The notes beneath the pieces are model-generated. The model was not told where the DNA came from, searched no databases, and was given only the letters and a program-made list of their open reading frames with translations. From contig JAAOMT010000484.1 of assembly GCA_016748015.1 (NCBI GenBank), forward strand, positions 9,443 through 73,442: a DNA stretch of 64,000 bases, read 5' to 3'. Position numbers and translations under genes: made by a program. Of the stretch, positions 12,741 to 25,600 are shown one piece after another; position 1 is the stretch's first letter; each line of letters opens with the position of its first letter. The stretch is from Geosiphon pyriformis (lineage: Eukaryota > Glomeromycota > Glomeromycetes > Archaeosporales > Geosiphonaceae).

Positions 12741-13136
12741 TTTAAATTATTATAGTTAAAATTTATAGTTTTTATTAATTATTATATATATTAATTATTT
12801 TATTTTTTAACTGTAAAAAGACATAAAAAATAAAAATTATTTTTAAATATTCATATTAATTATTTTTTTAAGTATCTAATATTTGTTAATATTTATATAT
12901 CTTATTTTTTTTGATTTGTATAATTATTAATTTTAAAAATTATTCAATAAATATTTACTAAAAAATATAATTAATACTTAATATTAAATTCTAAAAGTAT
13001 TAAAATTATATTAGTGTATTATTTTTTGTTAAAAATATGAATTATTTTTTTATTTTTAAATTTTTTTATTATTTTTAAAAAGAATAATAATTGAAATACT
13101 TATAAAATTAATTTATTTTATTATAAAGTTTAACAA
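12741..13136. repeat. Partial copy of LTR-like repeat family D
   Basis: The segment starting ATTATAGTTAAAATTTATAG and running to the LINE-A 3' end shares an ordered set of motifs with 50140-50830 and 58661-59388. Shared blocks include 'ttattaattattatatatattaa', 'taattaatacttaatattaaattctaaaagt' and 'gtattattttttgttaa'. It is probably a decayed LTR fragment cut by the LINE. Confidence 0.5.
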
Positions 13137-16100
13137 GTAAAATTTAATTGTTATCTAGTACATAGACCCAAACTAAATAGTTCAAACTAAATACAGTTTA
13201 TGCTTTTACTATATGTGACCAGCCATTCAGACCAGACAAAACAACATTATATATCTATATTAACAAATGTATTACCATCCAAACCAGAAAAAAAATGACA
13301 AATTTTTCTTTTACTAAAGCTAACAATAAAAAATTCTACAATACCAAGCATACAAACCACTCTATCTAATAACATAGACACCAAACAGAAGGACAATTCT
13401 AAAATTAAATTATCATTCCTAATCAACTCAGCCTTTTCTATATCCACTTTGTGCTTAGACCAAAAAAGTCACATCTTAGTGCAATACAGTTTTACTACAA
13501 ACTTAACATACTCAACAAGAATTAAAACAGCCTTTTCTATTTCATAAAAGACCAAAGCAGCTTTAGTATACCAATTTCTTAACACAAAATCTTTATATAT
13601 TGCAAAGTATAAACTCATAATCAAAGAACACATAAACAGCAAATACAAAACAGCAGAAGTAAATAAGCAAAAAAAACCAGTCAATGATATCTATCTATTA
13701 ATAGCCTTAATTAATATGTCCTCATAAAAACTGATATTATCAATACAGATAAAAATATGGTTGGACAACTTTAATTTTCTATACAGCAAACACAGCACTT
13801 CAAGATAATTTTTATTATATAATTTCTTCCTAACTGTTACTGACAATTGTTTATAAACTACTTTCATTAAATAAATATACAGATTAGTTAAAACTCTATT
13901 AATAGACTCAAAGAGCATATATAAGTTAGGATGCTAGACTTTTGCCATAGCAGTCCAATCTATCTCCTTAATTAAACTATTTAAAACTATTTTATAACCA
14001 GAACCAGTTTTCTAACAAGCATGACAAATTGACTGGTACAGATTATGAACAAAGTAATAAGTATTGTTAAACACAGCCATATTTTTAGCCACCAAAAACT
14101 GTTCCTAAACCCTATTTGGCAAAGAAAAAGAAGAAAAAGTGGCCTTACCAGTTAATACATCAGTCCTAATATTGCCCAAAATTCTTAAATTTCTTTTAAC
14201 TTTTACTTAATTAACCAAAATGTCTTTATCTCTAATAAGATTGGTTATATGCAATCTTTTTATACAACATTGATTGTAGAAGTCAAACACAGTATACAAA
14301 ACTTTAAATATACAAGTGTCAATTACAAATTGGCTGTCCAGATACAGAACCACATTACATGAAAATAAAACACACTCTAGAGCCAAAACAACAGCTTATA
14401 ACTTAACTAAAATAGGAAACAAAAGTCTTTTTACTCTAATTCCAATATCTATGTCTACTGCCAGAAAATAAACATTTGCTTTATATGCTATATCAGCAGA
14501 ACCAGCACTCTTTAAGAACTTATTTGTATAGACTTTAATACAACCTGACCAAATTTTTAGCAGACTACCATGTATTTCAAAAAATCTTTCTGATTTCAAG
14601 ATATTTAGCACAGATAATTTGAGAACAACAATAGATTCAACTCCCAAAAAAACATTTTTGCACATAAATTCGGATGCCAGTATAAACCAGTAAGAAACAG
14701 AGCCTTTTGAATTTAATCTCTTCTATTACTAAAATATTTTTCAGTCTATCATCTTTTTTTTCTTGTCCAAAAATTTGTTACCAAACACAATTCTAAACCA
14801 CTTTAAAGAAAGAACAGAATCATAATATAAGAATTGTCCTAAGATATTAGATATTAAAAACCTATTAGACTCTTGAAAAACACTGAATAAATTGTTTACC
14901 AAAGACAACTCATTTTCCAAAAAAATTTTTACTACACCAGCCAAAAAATTATTCACCAGACTAATACACAACTTGACAGAAAACTGTAAAGAATTCAAAG
15001 AGAACCATTCCAAAACTTATAAATCCAAAAACCTATGTTTAAATAAATGTCTAAAAATGCTATGAGTATTAGAAAAAAAAACCAGCAAAGCCAACTTCTC
15101 TTCAAGCTGTACTTGTTCAAAAGGTTTTAAACCATACAAAGAAAGATAATACAAAATTTTATTGGAAAAATTGCATAGCAAATCAGCCTTTATCTTAAAA
15201 CTTTTCTTGATTATAATATCTTACTTATAATATACACACAATGATATAAAACTAAACTGTGTCTAATAGCTAACTATAGACTACAAAACAGCTAAAACCA
15301 AATAAAAAAATGCCCAAGTATCTGTACAACTTATTCTTTTTAGCAATTAAAATCAGCAAATCATTAATCAATAGTGAGACAGTGTTAATATCTTGATTAA
15401 TAAAAATAACTACTGTTTTGTTATTATTAATCAAAATATTGTTGACATTAAAAAACTTACTAACAATATTTAAAATATATTGTATAAAAGCTTAACAATT
15501 CTTAATCCAAATCATGTTATCAACAAAAGCACCAGTAGTTAAAAAAGAAGTCTTTTTTCTAACAGCCTCAATTCTATCAGTCTTTACCACAAATTTAGTA
15601 TTAATATAGTATTTACACAAGTATTTATATTTTTTCACTTTACACAAAAGTGGATCATAAAAAATGCTCCAAAAGAGTAAAAAAAAAATCTCATTCTAGT
15701 CCAAACTATTATGTATTCTATAATTATCCAAGAGTCCAAAATTTGTTATTACTCTGTTGATTTAATCTTCATAAATACTGTCAAAAAACTTAATAAACTG
15801 GCTGCACATTTTAATACAGCACAAACTAGTTCTTAAATAATGCCAATCTACTGAATCATAAGCTTTGTACATGTCTTACAACACCAACCAAAGCTCTCTA
15901 TTCTTCTTTAAAGCATCCTTAACAACTAATCTAATAATGAAAATAGGAGATTAAATTGAAGTGTTCTTTAACACTAAAAAATTATCACTACAAAGAACAT
16001 TAAATTTACTGCATGCTAATAATATTTGATTAAAAAAAATCTTAGATAAAATTTTCTAGGCTGTCTTAATTAATACAATAAGCCTAGTATTTGTTAAAAC

Positions 16101-16920
16101 ACTATTCTATTTATAAGATTTTAAGATTATTGGAACTCACATTTTCTTTCAAGAATTTGGAACTACATCCAAAGTTAAACATAAATTTAATAGCTTTAAA
16201 AGACAAATCAACACCTTCTTATACAATGCTTTCAAAGTTTATTAAGTATCTCTAACAACTCAGTAGTCTTAATATTTAGCAAATTATTAACAACCAAAGA
16301 CAACTCCTCTATATTAATCTCTTTCATTACATCAGAAAAGACATTATTATCAACATAATCTAAAGACATATATTAACAAAACCACAAATTGGATATTTTT
16401 GGAAACATTGACCTCTTTTTTGTCTACCCTTTTATGATTTTATCTACCTTAATCTTTACCTTATTAGGCTCAATTACCAACTCATCTTTTATTACCAAGT
16501 GGTCCAAAACAATCTTGCAAAATGGATATTCCAAAATGCTATTTATTATCTATTTCTTGTTAGAACAAAAATTTTTTATTTAATAGTCAATTGCCTTTCT
16601 AATAGTTGTATTCTCAAATGTCTTAGACTTATAATACTTTAATTTTCAATATTTTTTCCTTACTAATAACAAATATTTGACCAGATTTATTGAATTTACA
16701 CTATCTAAAACTATGTTAGCAATCTTAAATGTCTTAACTTCATCAATAACCAACCAAGCCCCAATAAGACAGTCAAAATCCAGAAAATTCTCAAAATTCC
16801 AAACTTTTACAATTTTAGTAATGAGCAGTTTTAATTTGAAGAATTTTGAAGATTGTCTGTTTTTTAAACAATTATATACATTATATTATTGTTTAAAAAA
16901 CATCATATTAGCAGCTTGTA
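13137..16920 (-). mobile_element. LINE-A, 3' part: RT, RNase H, C-terminus and 3' end (decayed)
   Basis: Aligns by eye along its length with LINE-B (22585-26490) in the same orientation, beginning with the common 3' terminal sequence (TATCTAGTACATAG...). Recognisable pieces on the minus strand are: the RT catalytic box as AFVDN at 15516-15524 (FVDD in LINE-B, so the second Asp is now Asn); the connection segment ending MEWFSLNSLQFSVKL near 15013; the RNase H first box as VYTNKFLKSAG near 14540; and ILVKL*AVVLALECV near 14400.

Stops and frameshifts interrupt it throughout. Compared with LINE-B, many C are T and many G are A (for example GAGGCTC against AATAGTTC in the 3' UTR). It is dead. The piece is cut at 16920 by an inserted LTR element and resumes at 19892. 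Confidence 0.85.
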
Positions 16921-17745
16921 CCATAACTTGGTGCTTAATAGCTGATACAATAGGTATTATCTGAAGGTTTTGGTTTTGAGTTCTTTGTATAATAGACAAA
17001 GATTTGATAATTGTTTTTAGTAACCTCCTGGAATTACAATTCTGTCAATTTTTCTTTGGCTTGATGGCTGGCAATTCTCTGGTAAGTAATTCTTAGTTCA
17101 AATGTTTTATTCTCTTGTTTAGGGTCTTTTACCAGGCAATTCCTGATGTTAATAATTCAGTGCTTAATCCTTAATCAATTAGTACACAACAAAAAACAAC
17201 AAAAAAAAATAAAGAAAATAAAAAAAATGCAAAAAATAAAGCCAAGGCAATTAAATTAGTATTCCATCAATAGCCATAATCAAAAACTATTGTTCCAGTG
17301 TAGTTAAGTGTTAGATTTTATCAACATAAAATAGTGATAAATGGAAGAGTAATTAGATTTTCAAATAAATCACAATAACATAGATTTGAAGAATTGAAGA
17401 GATATTTTATTGATATAATTTCATTTCAGCTAATAGCAACTATCTTTAAAGAAAGAAGTATTTAATAATTATGATCTATGAGTTTAATGGACTTTGAGAG
17501 TCTAATTGACTAATTTTCTAGCTTTTAATATTACTGTTATATATACATAAATTTCATTGTACAAGATTCTTTAAATTTCTCAATTTTCTAGCCAGAAATT
17601 TTGGAATTTCTGGAATCCTGTAATTTCTCATACAAAAATTCTGTAATTCTGGAATCTTGCAATTCTTCTAAAAAAAATTTTGGAATTCTATTTTTATTAG
17701 CTAATTTATGTACTAATATATAATTTTTATATTTTATAAGTAACA
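16921..17745 (-). repeat. LTR-C copy 1 (3' LTR of the nested element)
   Basis: About 825 bp, starting CCATAACTTGGTGCTTAATA and ending TATAAGTAACA. Collinear with 19042-19891 and 35400-36600. Contains short iterations around the motif AATTCTGGAAT at about 17580-17690. Confidence 0.85.
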
Positions 17746-18394
17746 TTATTTTTTTCTTTAATATTAAGCACCTGCAAAATCTTCTAAATTTTTTTTTGTA
17801 TCAATGTTGTTGTTGTAATTTTTATTGCTATTTTTAAATCTAATTTTATATGTAACTGGGGTTTTTAATTATAGTGGTCTGTCCAAAATATCTAAGTTCA
17901 AATCTTGTATCTGTATTATGTGTATGTTCAAACATAATGCTCTCATTATTATTATTAAATTTAGTTAATTCTTGCTTCATTATAAGATTTAGAAGCATGA
18001 TATATTGTTCAGTGTTTGAAGTAGAATTTGAATTTGTTGTTGGTGGAGTTTGAATTATTATTGTTATTTAGCAGAGTTTGAATTGTTAAAATTATTAATA
18101 GAGTTTGAATTGTTGCTGTTATTAGTAGAGTTTGAATTGGGATTAAGTTTTAATTCCAATTTCCATTTGTTTTTGCTGATTGGTTCTTCTCTAAATATAT
18201 AACATATTAGAGTTGATTGTGATTACATTCCAATATTTTAACTCAAAGCCATTAGGTGAGTTTTGCTAATTTATTGGTACTGTAGAAATTAGGTTTTATT
18301 GGGCTATCAAAGATAGGTTTCCTTGTATAATCACAGGATTTGAAATTTATTAGACTTCAAATGTTCCAGTTTTTGAATAATTCTTAAAGTTTGA

Positions 18395-18875
18395 ATTGCT
18401 AGAGATTTAATGAGTTTTATTAACAGTAAGTTTTTTGTATAATAGCAGAGTTAAAATTATTTGGTTTCAAATGTTTGAATTTTTAAACAATTAGGTCTTG
18501 AATAATCGGAGTTTTAACAAGTTTTAACAAGTTTATTAAAGGTAAGTTTCAAATGTTTGGGGTTTTAATGATCAGGTTTTAAATAATTGAAGTTTTAATT
18601 TAACAAGTTTTAACAAGTTTATCAATGGTAATTTTTGAATGTTTAGAGTTTTTTAACAATTGGATCTTAAATAATCAGAGTTTTAATTTTAACAAGTTTA
18701 TTAATAATAATTTTCAAATATTTGGGGTTTTAATGATTGGGTTTTGAATAATTAAAGTTTTAATTTAACAAGTTTTTAACAAATTTATCAAAGATAAGTT
18801 TCGAATGTTTGGGATTTCAATGCTTGGATTTTGAATAATCAGAGTTTTAATTTAATGAGTTTTTCAAAAGTAATA
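18395..18875. repeat. Imperfect tandem repeat, unit about 80-90 bp, about 6 copies
   Basis: The phrase 'gaataatcagagttttaatttaacaag' followed by 'gtttatcaa.ggtaa.tttcgaatgtttggggttttaatgatt' recurs near 18500, 18581, 18669, 18746 and 18833. A shorter array of 'agagtttgaattgtt' units (about 27-30 bp) lies at 18040-18145. Confidence 0.75.
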
Positions 18876-19041
18876 GTAAAATAAAAATTTCACGAATCCT
18901 AAGTAATTTTCCATTGTTTTCTTTTGGTCTGCCACTTTTCTGCATAGTTTTTGTTGGTACTGGTTTTCTGTTAGATTATACTTTACAAAGAGCACCAAAT
19001 ATTACAAGTGATTATTTGGGGTCTCAAATCAAATAACAAAT

Positions 19042-19891
19042 CCATAACTTGGTACTTAATAGCTAATACAATGAGTATTATCTAAAGATTTTGGTGTTCT
19101 GAAGGTTTTGGTTTTGAGTTCTTTGTATAATAGACAAAAATTTGATAGTTGTTTCCAGTAGTCTTCTGAAATCACAATTCTATTAATTTTTTTTTCGGCT
19201 TGGTGGCCAGCAATCCTTTGATAAATAATTCTTAGTTCAAGTGTTTTATCCTCTTACTTGGGGTCTTTTACTAGGCAATTCCTGATGTTAGTAATTTAGT
19301 ACTTAATCTTTAATCAATTAGTATACAACAAAAAACAACAAAAAAAAATAAAGAAAATGCAGAAAATAAAGCCAAAGCAATTAAGTTAGTATCTTATTAA
19401 TAGCCATGATTAAGAGCTATTGTTCCAGTATGGTTAAGTGTTGGATTTTATCAACATGAAATAGTAATAAATAGAAGAGTAATTAGATTTTCAAATAAAT
19501 GACAATAACATGGATTTGAAGAATTGAAGAGATATTTTATTGATATAATTCTATTTTGGTTGATAGCAATTATCTTTGAAAGAAAAAGTATTTAATAATT
19601 ATGACCTGCAAGTCTAATTGACTCTAGAAGTCTAATTGACTAATTTTCTAGCTTTTGATATTACTGCTATATATACATAAATTTTATTGTATAAGATTCC
19701 TTGAATTCTTCAATTTTTTAGCCAGAAATTCTAGAAATTCTAGAATCTTGTAATTCCTCATATAAGAATCCTGTAATTCTGCAATTCTGCAATTCCTCTG
19801 AGAAAAATTCTGGAATTCTATTTTTATTACATTTATTTCTGATTGGCTAATTTATGTACTAATATATAATTCCTATATTCTATAAGTAACA
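19042..19891 (-). repeat. LTR-C copy 2 (5' LTR of the nested element)
   Basis: About 850 bp, collinear with 16921-17745, starting CCATAACTTGGTACTTAATA and ending TATAAGTAACA. Confidence 0.85.
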
Positions 19892-22430
19892 ATATTACTA
19901 ACAACTCAGCAGAAAACTGCTCCTTAAAACATAACTATAAGACTTTATTTGTATTCTTTAACTTGAATTTCTACTGGTTCTAATTGGCCAGTTTGCAAGT
20001 GTTGACAAGATAAGTATTCAGAAGACTACTCAAATCAATTATGACTAAAACCATCTTATGATTTGTATTAAAAAACTTTAATACATAATTAATTTTATAG
20101 TATGCAATTACAAACACCAGGTTTTTATTTACAAAAACAAAATCCAGTACTTTCTTAACATCTTTAAAATTGCACCAAATAGAAGCTTTGGCTAATAAAA
20201 GTATTAACTAAATCCAAATCTAAGCAGAACTTGAAACTTGTATTCTTTTTAGAAGCATTTTTATTAAAGTCACCACTTAATACTATAAAGAAGATAAAAT
20301 TAACTGCTCTAAAAATCATAGTATTAATATTAAAAGCTTGGCCAAAACACATACCAGTAGATGCACCAGCATACAGATCTAATATTATAATCAAAAGCTT
20401 GTTTTTAAACAAAAAACATACAAAAATCAACTAATTCAGAATTTTATCCACCTTAAAAACATGTTAAACTAAAGAATTGTTCATAATTATAGCAATCTTT
20501 GTATTAAAAAAACTCACATTCAAACCAGAAGTAAAAATCTACATCTTATTAAACTTATTCATAATTCATGGCTTAATGTTAACCCTTAATTTTATTTCAA
20601 TAATAATTAAAACTATATTATCTAAATTCTTATGCTATCAAACAACATTCAATATTGATGTCTCAAACATTGCATGTAGCAAATTTTCACACTAGATCTG
20701 TTATTGAAAAGAAAAACCAATTCTACCCAAATCTGTATTGTCTATTTTGGTTATTAGGCCCATAACTATGTTTAATAAATTGTTTAAAGTCTCTTTCAAT
20801 TTTAAAACAACTAAAGAATCAAAACCAATTACTTCTGCAATAGTCTTAACACTAGTGATTATACTTAAACTCTCACTCATTACTATATTTGTTTTTTAAT
20901 TCTGTAATGAAAGAGTTACCAATGGCTGACATCCAGAGCTAGGCTAAAAAACCATTTGCCCAAGTAAGTTCAACTTTTTAGCCAGCTTAGCAATTTGCTT
21001 TGTAAAACTGTTGAGACTGTACTTAAAAGCAGCAAATTTACCATCTAATTTCACAAACACCAGTAGAATAAGTTTTATCTCCAAAGAGGAACCAGAACCA
21101 ACAAAACCATTATATGCAAGAAAAAGAGAGAAAAAAAACCCACCAACAATTTTGGTCCAAGAGATACCACCAAAAGAAACAGGATAAGCAATTGATACTA
21201 AACATTTAGTATAAATAAATGCCAGCCTGCTTTTATCTTCTTCTAAAAATATTCTATGAGATAAATCACTGGGAGAATTTTTTTCATCCATAGAACAGTC
21301 TAATAATATATGACCAAATTTTTTATATTTAGCACACTTGGCAGAATTCAGATGTAATCAGCACAGATTAATGTCTCTAAGCACTAGTGTGATTCTCACA
21401 ATTGCATCCAATAATTCAGCAAAGTTAAAGCAAACAGTAGCATATTTGGCTTAGATATATAAAACTGAATAATAATTAATAATACATGTTTTTTTATCAA
21501 CAGAACCAATAAAGTCTCATATGTTGTGAGTATTAGTTTCCATTAGTAGAGTATAGAACAGTATTCTATGACAATCTTTAGTGTTTCATAATATCTTGTT
21601 CAAATCAGTCTTGACAATCTGCATAGCATCTATCCTAATTAAGACAGATCATTTAACTATAACAAATTGGCATAATCTGAATGCTCAAATTCTATTATAG
21701 TCTTTTGCCACAGCTTTACCAATTGTATGTTGATCAACTTAATTACTCCAAACTCAGATACCATAGTATATACAGCCTCAGCTAACATTCTAATTGAGAT
21801 TTTCTTTATAATTACAGCCTAATCTAAATGCTTAGCAGATTTTTTAAGATCAGTATTTACTGTAATTTTTGTATTCTTTGTCATATCAGATGTTTGGGCT
21901 AAGCTTGATTTAGAAGTAAATGTTGTTCTGATAATTCCAACAAATTTTGAAAAAGTAGAAGCCTTTTCAAAACTATTGATTTTTGAAATAATTTTCTAAT
22001 TAACACCAGTTTTTTTTTAAGAGGATTTTTCAACCACTTTATCCAAACCAATATTCAAAGTAAACAATTTTCTAACAGAAATGTTGACCAAATTCTTCAA
22101 AAAAGGGAGAAGTGTTAAAAGAGCATTCAACAAAATATTATTATTATTATTACCATTACTCAAAAAGTTGATTTTCCTTAATGGCTTTCCTAAAACTTTT
22201 TTAGTTTTAATGCACGAACTTTTAAGTGTCTGGTCAGTATTTTTACTCTCCAAAGAGGCCCCATTACTATAGTCAAAACTTATTTCTTCAATCAAACACT
22301 TTTTTTCTATATTAATATTATCAAATTTGGTAGTATTATTAGCTTTTGACTCCTAAGAATAACTACTAAAACTTTTCATAGAAATTTTTTTAGCCCTAAT
22401 ACTATTTTCCAAGATATTACTCTTTAATTA
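19892..22430 (-). mobile_element. LINE-A, 5' part: endonuclease and ORF1 (decayed)
   Basis: Continuation of LINE-A after the nested LTR element. On the minus strand the endonuclease is recognisable at 20164-20430 (LDLYAGASTGMCFGQAF and VLSGDFNKNAS, matching LYAGASPGARFGQAF and LSGDFNENGSS of LINE-B). The end of ORF1 is at 20944-21291 (RLAFIYTKCL...YPVSFGGISWTKIVGG, compare RLANIYRKKQ...CPVSFGGKTWAQVAD). Upstream, 21900-22000 aligns loosely with the ORF1 segment of LINE-B at 28560-28720. Similarity to LINE-B fades near 22400, where a scrap of repeat family D follows (22400-22500). The differences from LINE-B exceed simple transitions, so LINE-A belongs to a sister subfamily. Confidence 0.8.
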
Positions 22431-22584
22431 ATTTTATTATTATATAATTCTGTTTTATTTTGTTATTTATTAGCTTGTTATTTTAATCTATATCAATAAA
22501 AAAAAATTTTTTTTTTGAAATTTAATTATAATAGTATTGGTTTTTTTTTGGTTTAATAATTGTTTATTTTATTAACACATTTAA

Positions 22585-22697
22585 TGAGTGTAGCCCAATT
22601 GCTATCTAGTACATAGAACCAAACTAAGAGGCTCAAACTAAACGCGACTCACGCACTTTCTACATGTGGCTAGCCACTCAGACCAGACAAGGCAACA
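22585..22697 (-). other. Conserved LINE 3' terminal region
   Basis: The region after the ORF2 stop, including TATCTAGTACATAG and CTTTCTACATGTGG (plus-strand reading), recurs in LINE-A (13137-13240) and in the ORF1-only unit (51795-51930). It is a candidate recognition region for the reverse transcriptase. Confidence 0.7.
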
Positions 22698-25600
22698 CTA
22701 CACATCTATAATCACCTGCACACTGCCATTCAGACCAGAAAAGAAACAACAAGGCTTCCGACGACCAAAGCTAACAGCAAAGGAATTGGCCACACCAAGC
22801 AATCTCACAACACCATCAGACAAAACTGAAGACATACCACAAGGGAGCCCAGAAACAACACCAATGTCACAAACCAGACCAGCCTTCTCCATCACCACCC
22901 GGTGGTTGGCCCTAGTCAACCATACTTTAGCACGATGTAACCCAACTACAAACCTGACATAATCAACAATCCGAGCAGTGGTCACCTTTCTATCCTCAAA
23001 AATACCACAAGCCTCTTCATACCACTCTTCCAGCACAAACCCTTTGCACACTAAAGTGTATAGCCCAACATCAATGACACATTGAGACAAAACTCGCAGC
23101 ACAGCAGAAGCAGGGGAACCACCAGCCAAAGCTAACCAATAGGCAGAAGCCTCTGCCAAAATCTTACCACGGATGCCAGACTCATGAACACAAGTGAAAG
23201 TGTGGTCAGAGAACTCCACCTCACCACAAAACAAACACAATACACTAGGGTAGCACTTATCATACAACCTCTTCCTTACCACCACCAGCAACCTCCTGTG
23301 CACAGCCTTCATAACATAAGTGCAAAGCGTTGAGGATGCATGGCTAGTGAACCCAGCAAGCATATGAGAATCAGGATGCCACACCTTTGCCATGACAACC
23401 CAGTTTATGCAACCAATCATCGCATCCAGAACCACGTCACAACCAGGTCCAGCTTTCCAACAAGCACAACAAATTGATTGAAAAATATTTCTGACAAAAT
23501 GACGGGCATTACCAGAAACAGCGATACTCTTAGCAACTAAAAAATGTTCACACACATTAGCACAAAGGGAAAAGAGAGACCCAGAGGCAGCCCCAGCAGC
23601 CAAGTCAGCTTTCACATTACCAGAAATTCCAGAGTGTTCTTTTATCTTAACCCAACTCACACTAAGATCCTTATCCCTGACCAAATTGAAAATATAACGC
23701 CTTTCCAGCCAGCATTGATTACGGAAATCAGGAGCAGCCAAAGACATCTCAGACACACATGTATCAATGGCAGCCTGGCTGTCAAGATGTAACACCACAG
23801 TATTTAAAGAAGGAACACACTCCAAAGCCAAAGCGACAGCCTGTAATTTGGCCATAGTAGATGACAAAAGGCCATGAACAGCGACACCAATGCTCTTATC
23901 CAAGACCGGAAAGTATGCAGCAGCACCACAGGCGACCTCAGCAGAGCCTGCATTCCTCAAAGACCCATTTGTAAAAACTTCAAAAAAGCCCGACCAAATG
24001 TCATGCACTCCATCTTTCACCACAGAAAATTCCTCAGACCCCAAAATGTCCAAACCAAGCTTCTCTGCAGAGCCAATAGAACCAGAACATGAGTAACCCA
24101 GACCCTTTAAAAACTCAGAAGAAACCATGAACCAGTGAGGCACAGGGCCACGCAGATCTAACCTTTTCCAATAACAAAAAGTTTTCCAATCCAACAAAAT
24201 GTTATTCTTATCAAAAAGCCGATCACCAAAAGCGACACCAAAATATTTAAGAGATTTGACCGAATCAAAATACAGAGACTTTCCAAGAACAGAGGACAAC
24301 GGAAACCGACCAGGACTACAAAATGCAGTGGGGAGGTTGTTCACTAAAGCAAGTTTATTGCCCAGAAAGATCTTCACCATCCCAGCCAAAAAATTGTTCA
24401 CCGGACTAACATGCAACCTGACCGGAAACTGCAAAGAATTCAAAGGAGCCCAACCAAGAACCTGCAGGTCCAAAAACCTATGTCTAAACAAATACCCAAG
24501 AATACCAATGGCATTAGAGAACACCATCAAAGCAGCAATCTTTCCTTCTGACTGCACCTGCTCAAAAGGCTTTAGGCCATACAATGAGGGATGATGCAAA
24601 GCAGTGTTAGAAAAATCACGGGGGAGACAAGCCTTGGACCTGAGACTCTTTCTAACCAAGGCATTCCACTTGCGACAAACATTAGATGAGACAAAACTGA
24701 ACTGAACACGATAGCTAACAATAGGCTGCAAAACAGCCGACACCAGATAGGAGAATTGTTTGTCCATAATAGCCTTCCTAAGTACAATATTGACAAAGAA
24801 ACGTACATCCACATGAGCCTTGGCAACACTTGGCTTGGAGAGCCCTTCAGTTAACAGAAAAATACCCAGATATTGATGTGCTTCCCCTCTCTTGGCAATA
24901 GAAATTGGCTGATCACAAATGTTCAGTAAAGCAACTTTAATGCCTTGATTGATGGGAATAGCTACCGTCTTCTTACTATTGATAGAAATATCATTGATCA
25001 CAAAAAATTCACTGGCAATGTTTAGAGCATATTGAGTAGAAGCTTGACAATTTCCAACCCAAATCGTATCATCAACAAATGCACCAGCCGAAAAATATGA
25101 TGTCAAACCACCACCGCTCTCAATTCTGCCAGATTTTGAAACAAACTTAATATCAATCCAGTACCCACACAATTGTTTATGCCTCTTAACCTCACACAAA
25201 AGCGGATCATAAAAAATCCTCCAAAGAAGTGGTGAAAAGACCTCACCCTGATCCAGCCCATCATGCACCTTATAACTACCAGACAAACCAAAGTCAGTCA
25301 TCACCCTATTAACTCTATCCTCATGAATACCACCAAAAAATCTTATGAACCTCTTACACATCTTGACACGCCGCAAACTAGCTCTTAAATGATGCCACCC
25401 AACCGAATTGTAAGCTTTCCGCATATCTTGCAAGACCAACCATAACTCCCTATCCTTCTCAATGGCATCCTCAATCACCGAACCGACAGCAAACACCAGA
25501 GATTGTGTTGATGTATTCTTCAGCACCGAAAAGTTGTCACCCTGAAGAACATTGAACTTGCTACAAGCCATTGAAATATGATCAGACAGAATCTTGGAAA

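Larger units (their letters stand above)
16921..19891 (-). mobile_element. Non-autonomous LTR retrotransposon (LTR-C family) nested in LINE-A
   Basis: Two long direct repeats (16921-17745 and 19042-19891) flank a 1.3 kb interior. Read on the minus strand, each LTR starts near TGTTACTTATA. Just inside the 19042 repeat lies the block ATTTGGTGCTCTTTG, a likely primer-binding region, since similar TTTGGTG sequences follow the LTRs of the other elements here. No gag or pol motif was found inside; instead there are tandem repeats. The interior next to the 17745 end (AATATTAAGCACC...) resembles the matching place in the Gypsy element at 35400-40360, so it is probably a short partner or deletion derivative of that family. 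LINE-A sequence is interrupted exactly at both ends. A clean target-site duplication was not identified. Confidence 0.8.

Noticed and set aside
11500-13130. Mitochondrial insertion, because of the extreme A/T content
   Set aside because: No mitochondrial gene or rRNA motif is readable, and the right end is an LTR-like nuclear repeat.
18395-18875. CRISPR-like array
   Set aside because: Repeats are imperfect and contiguous without unique spacers, and the organism is a eukaryote.
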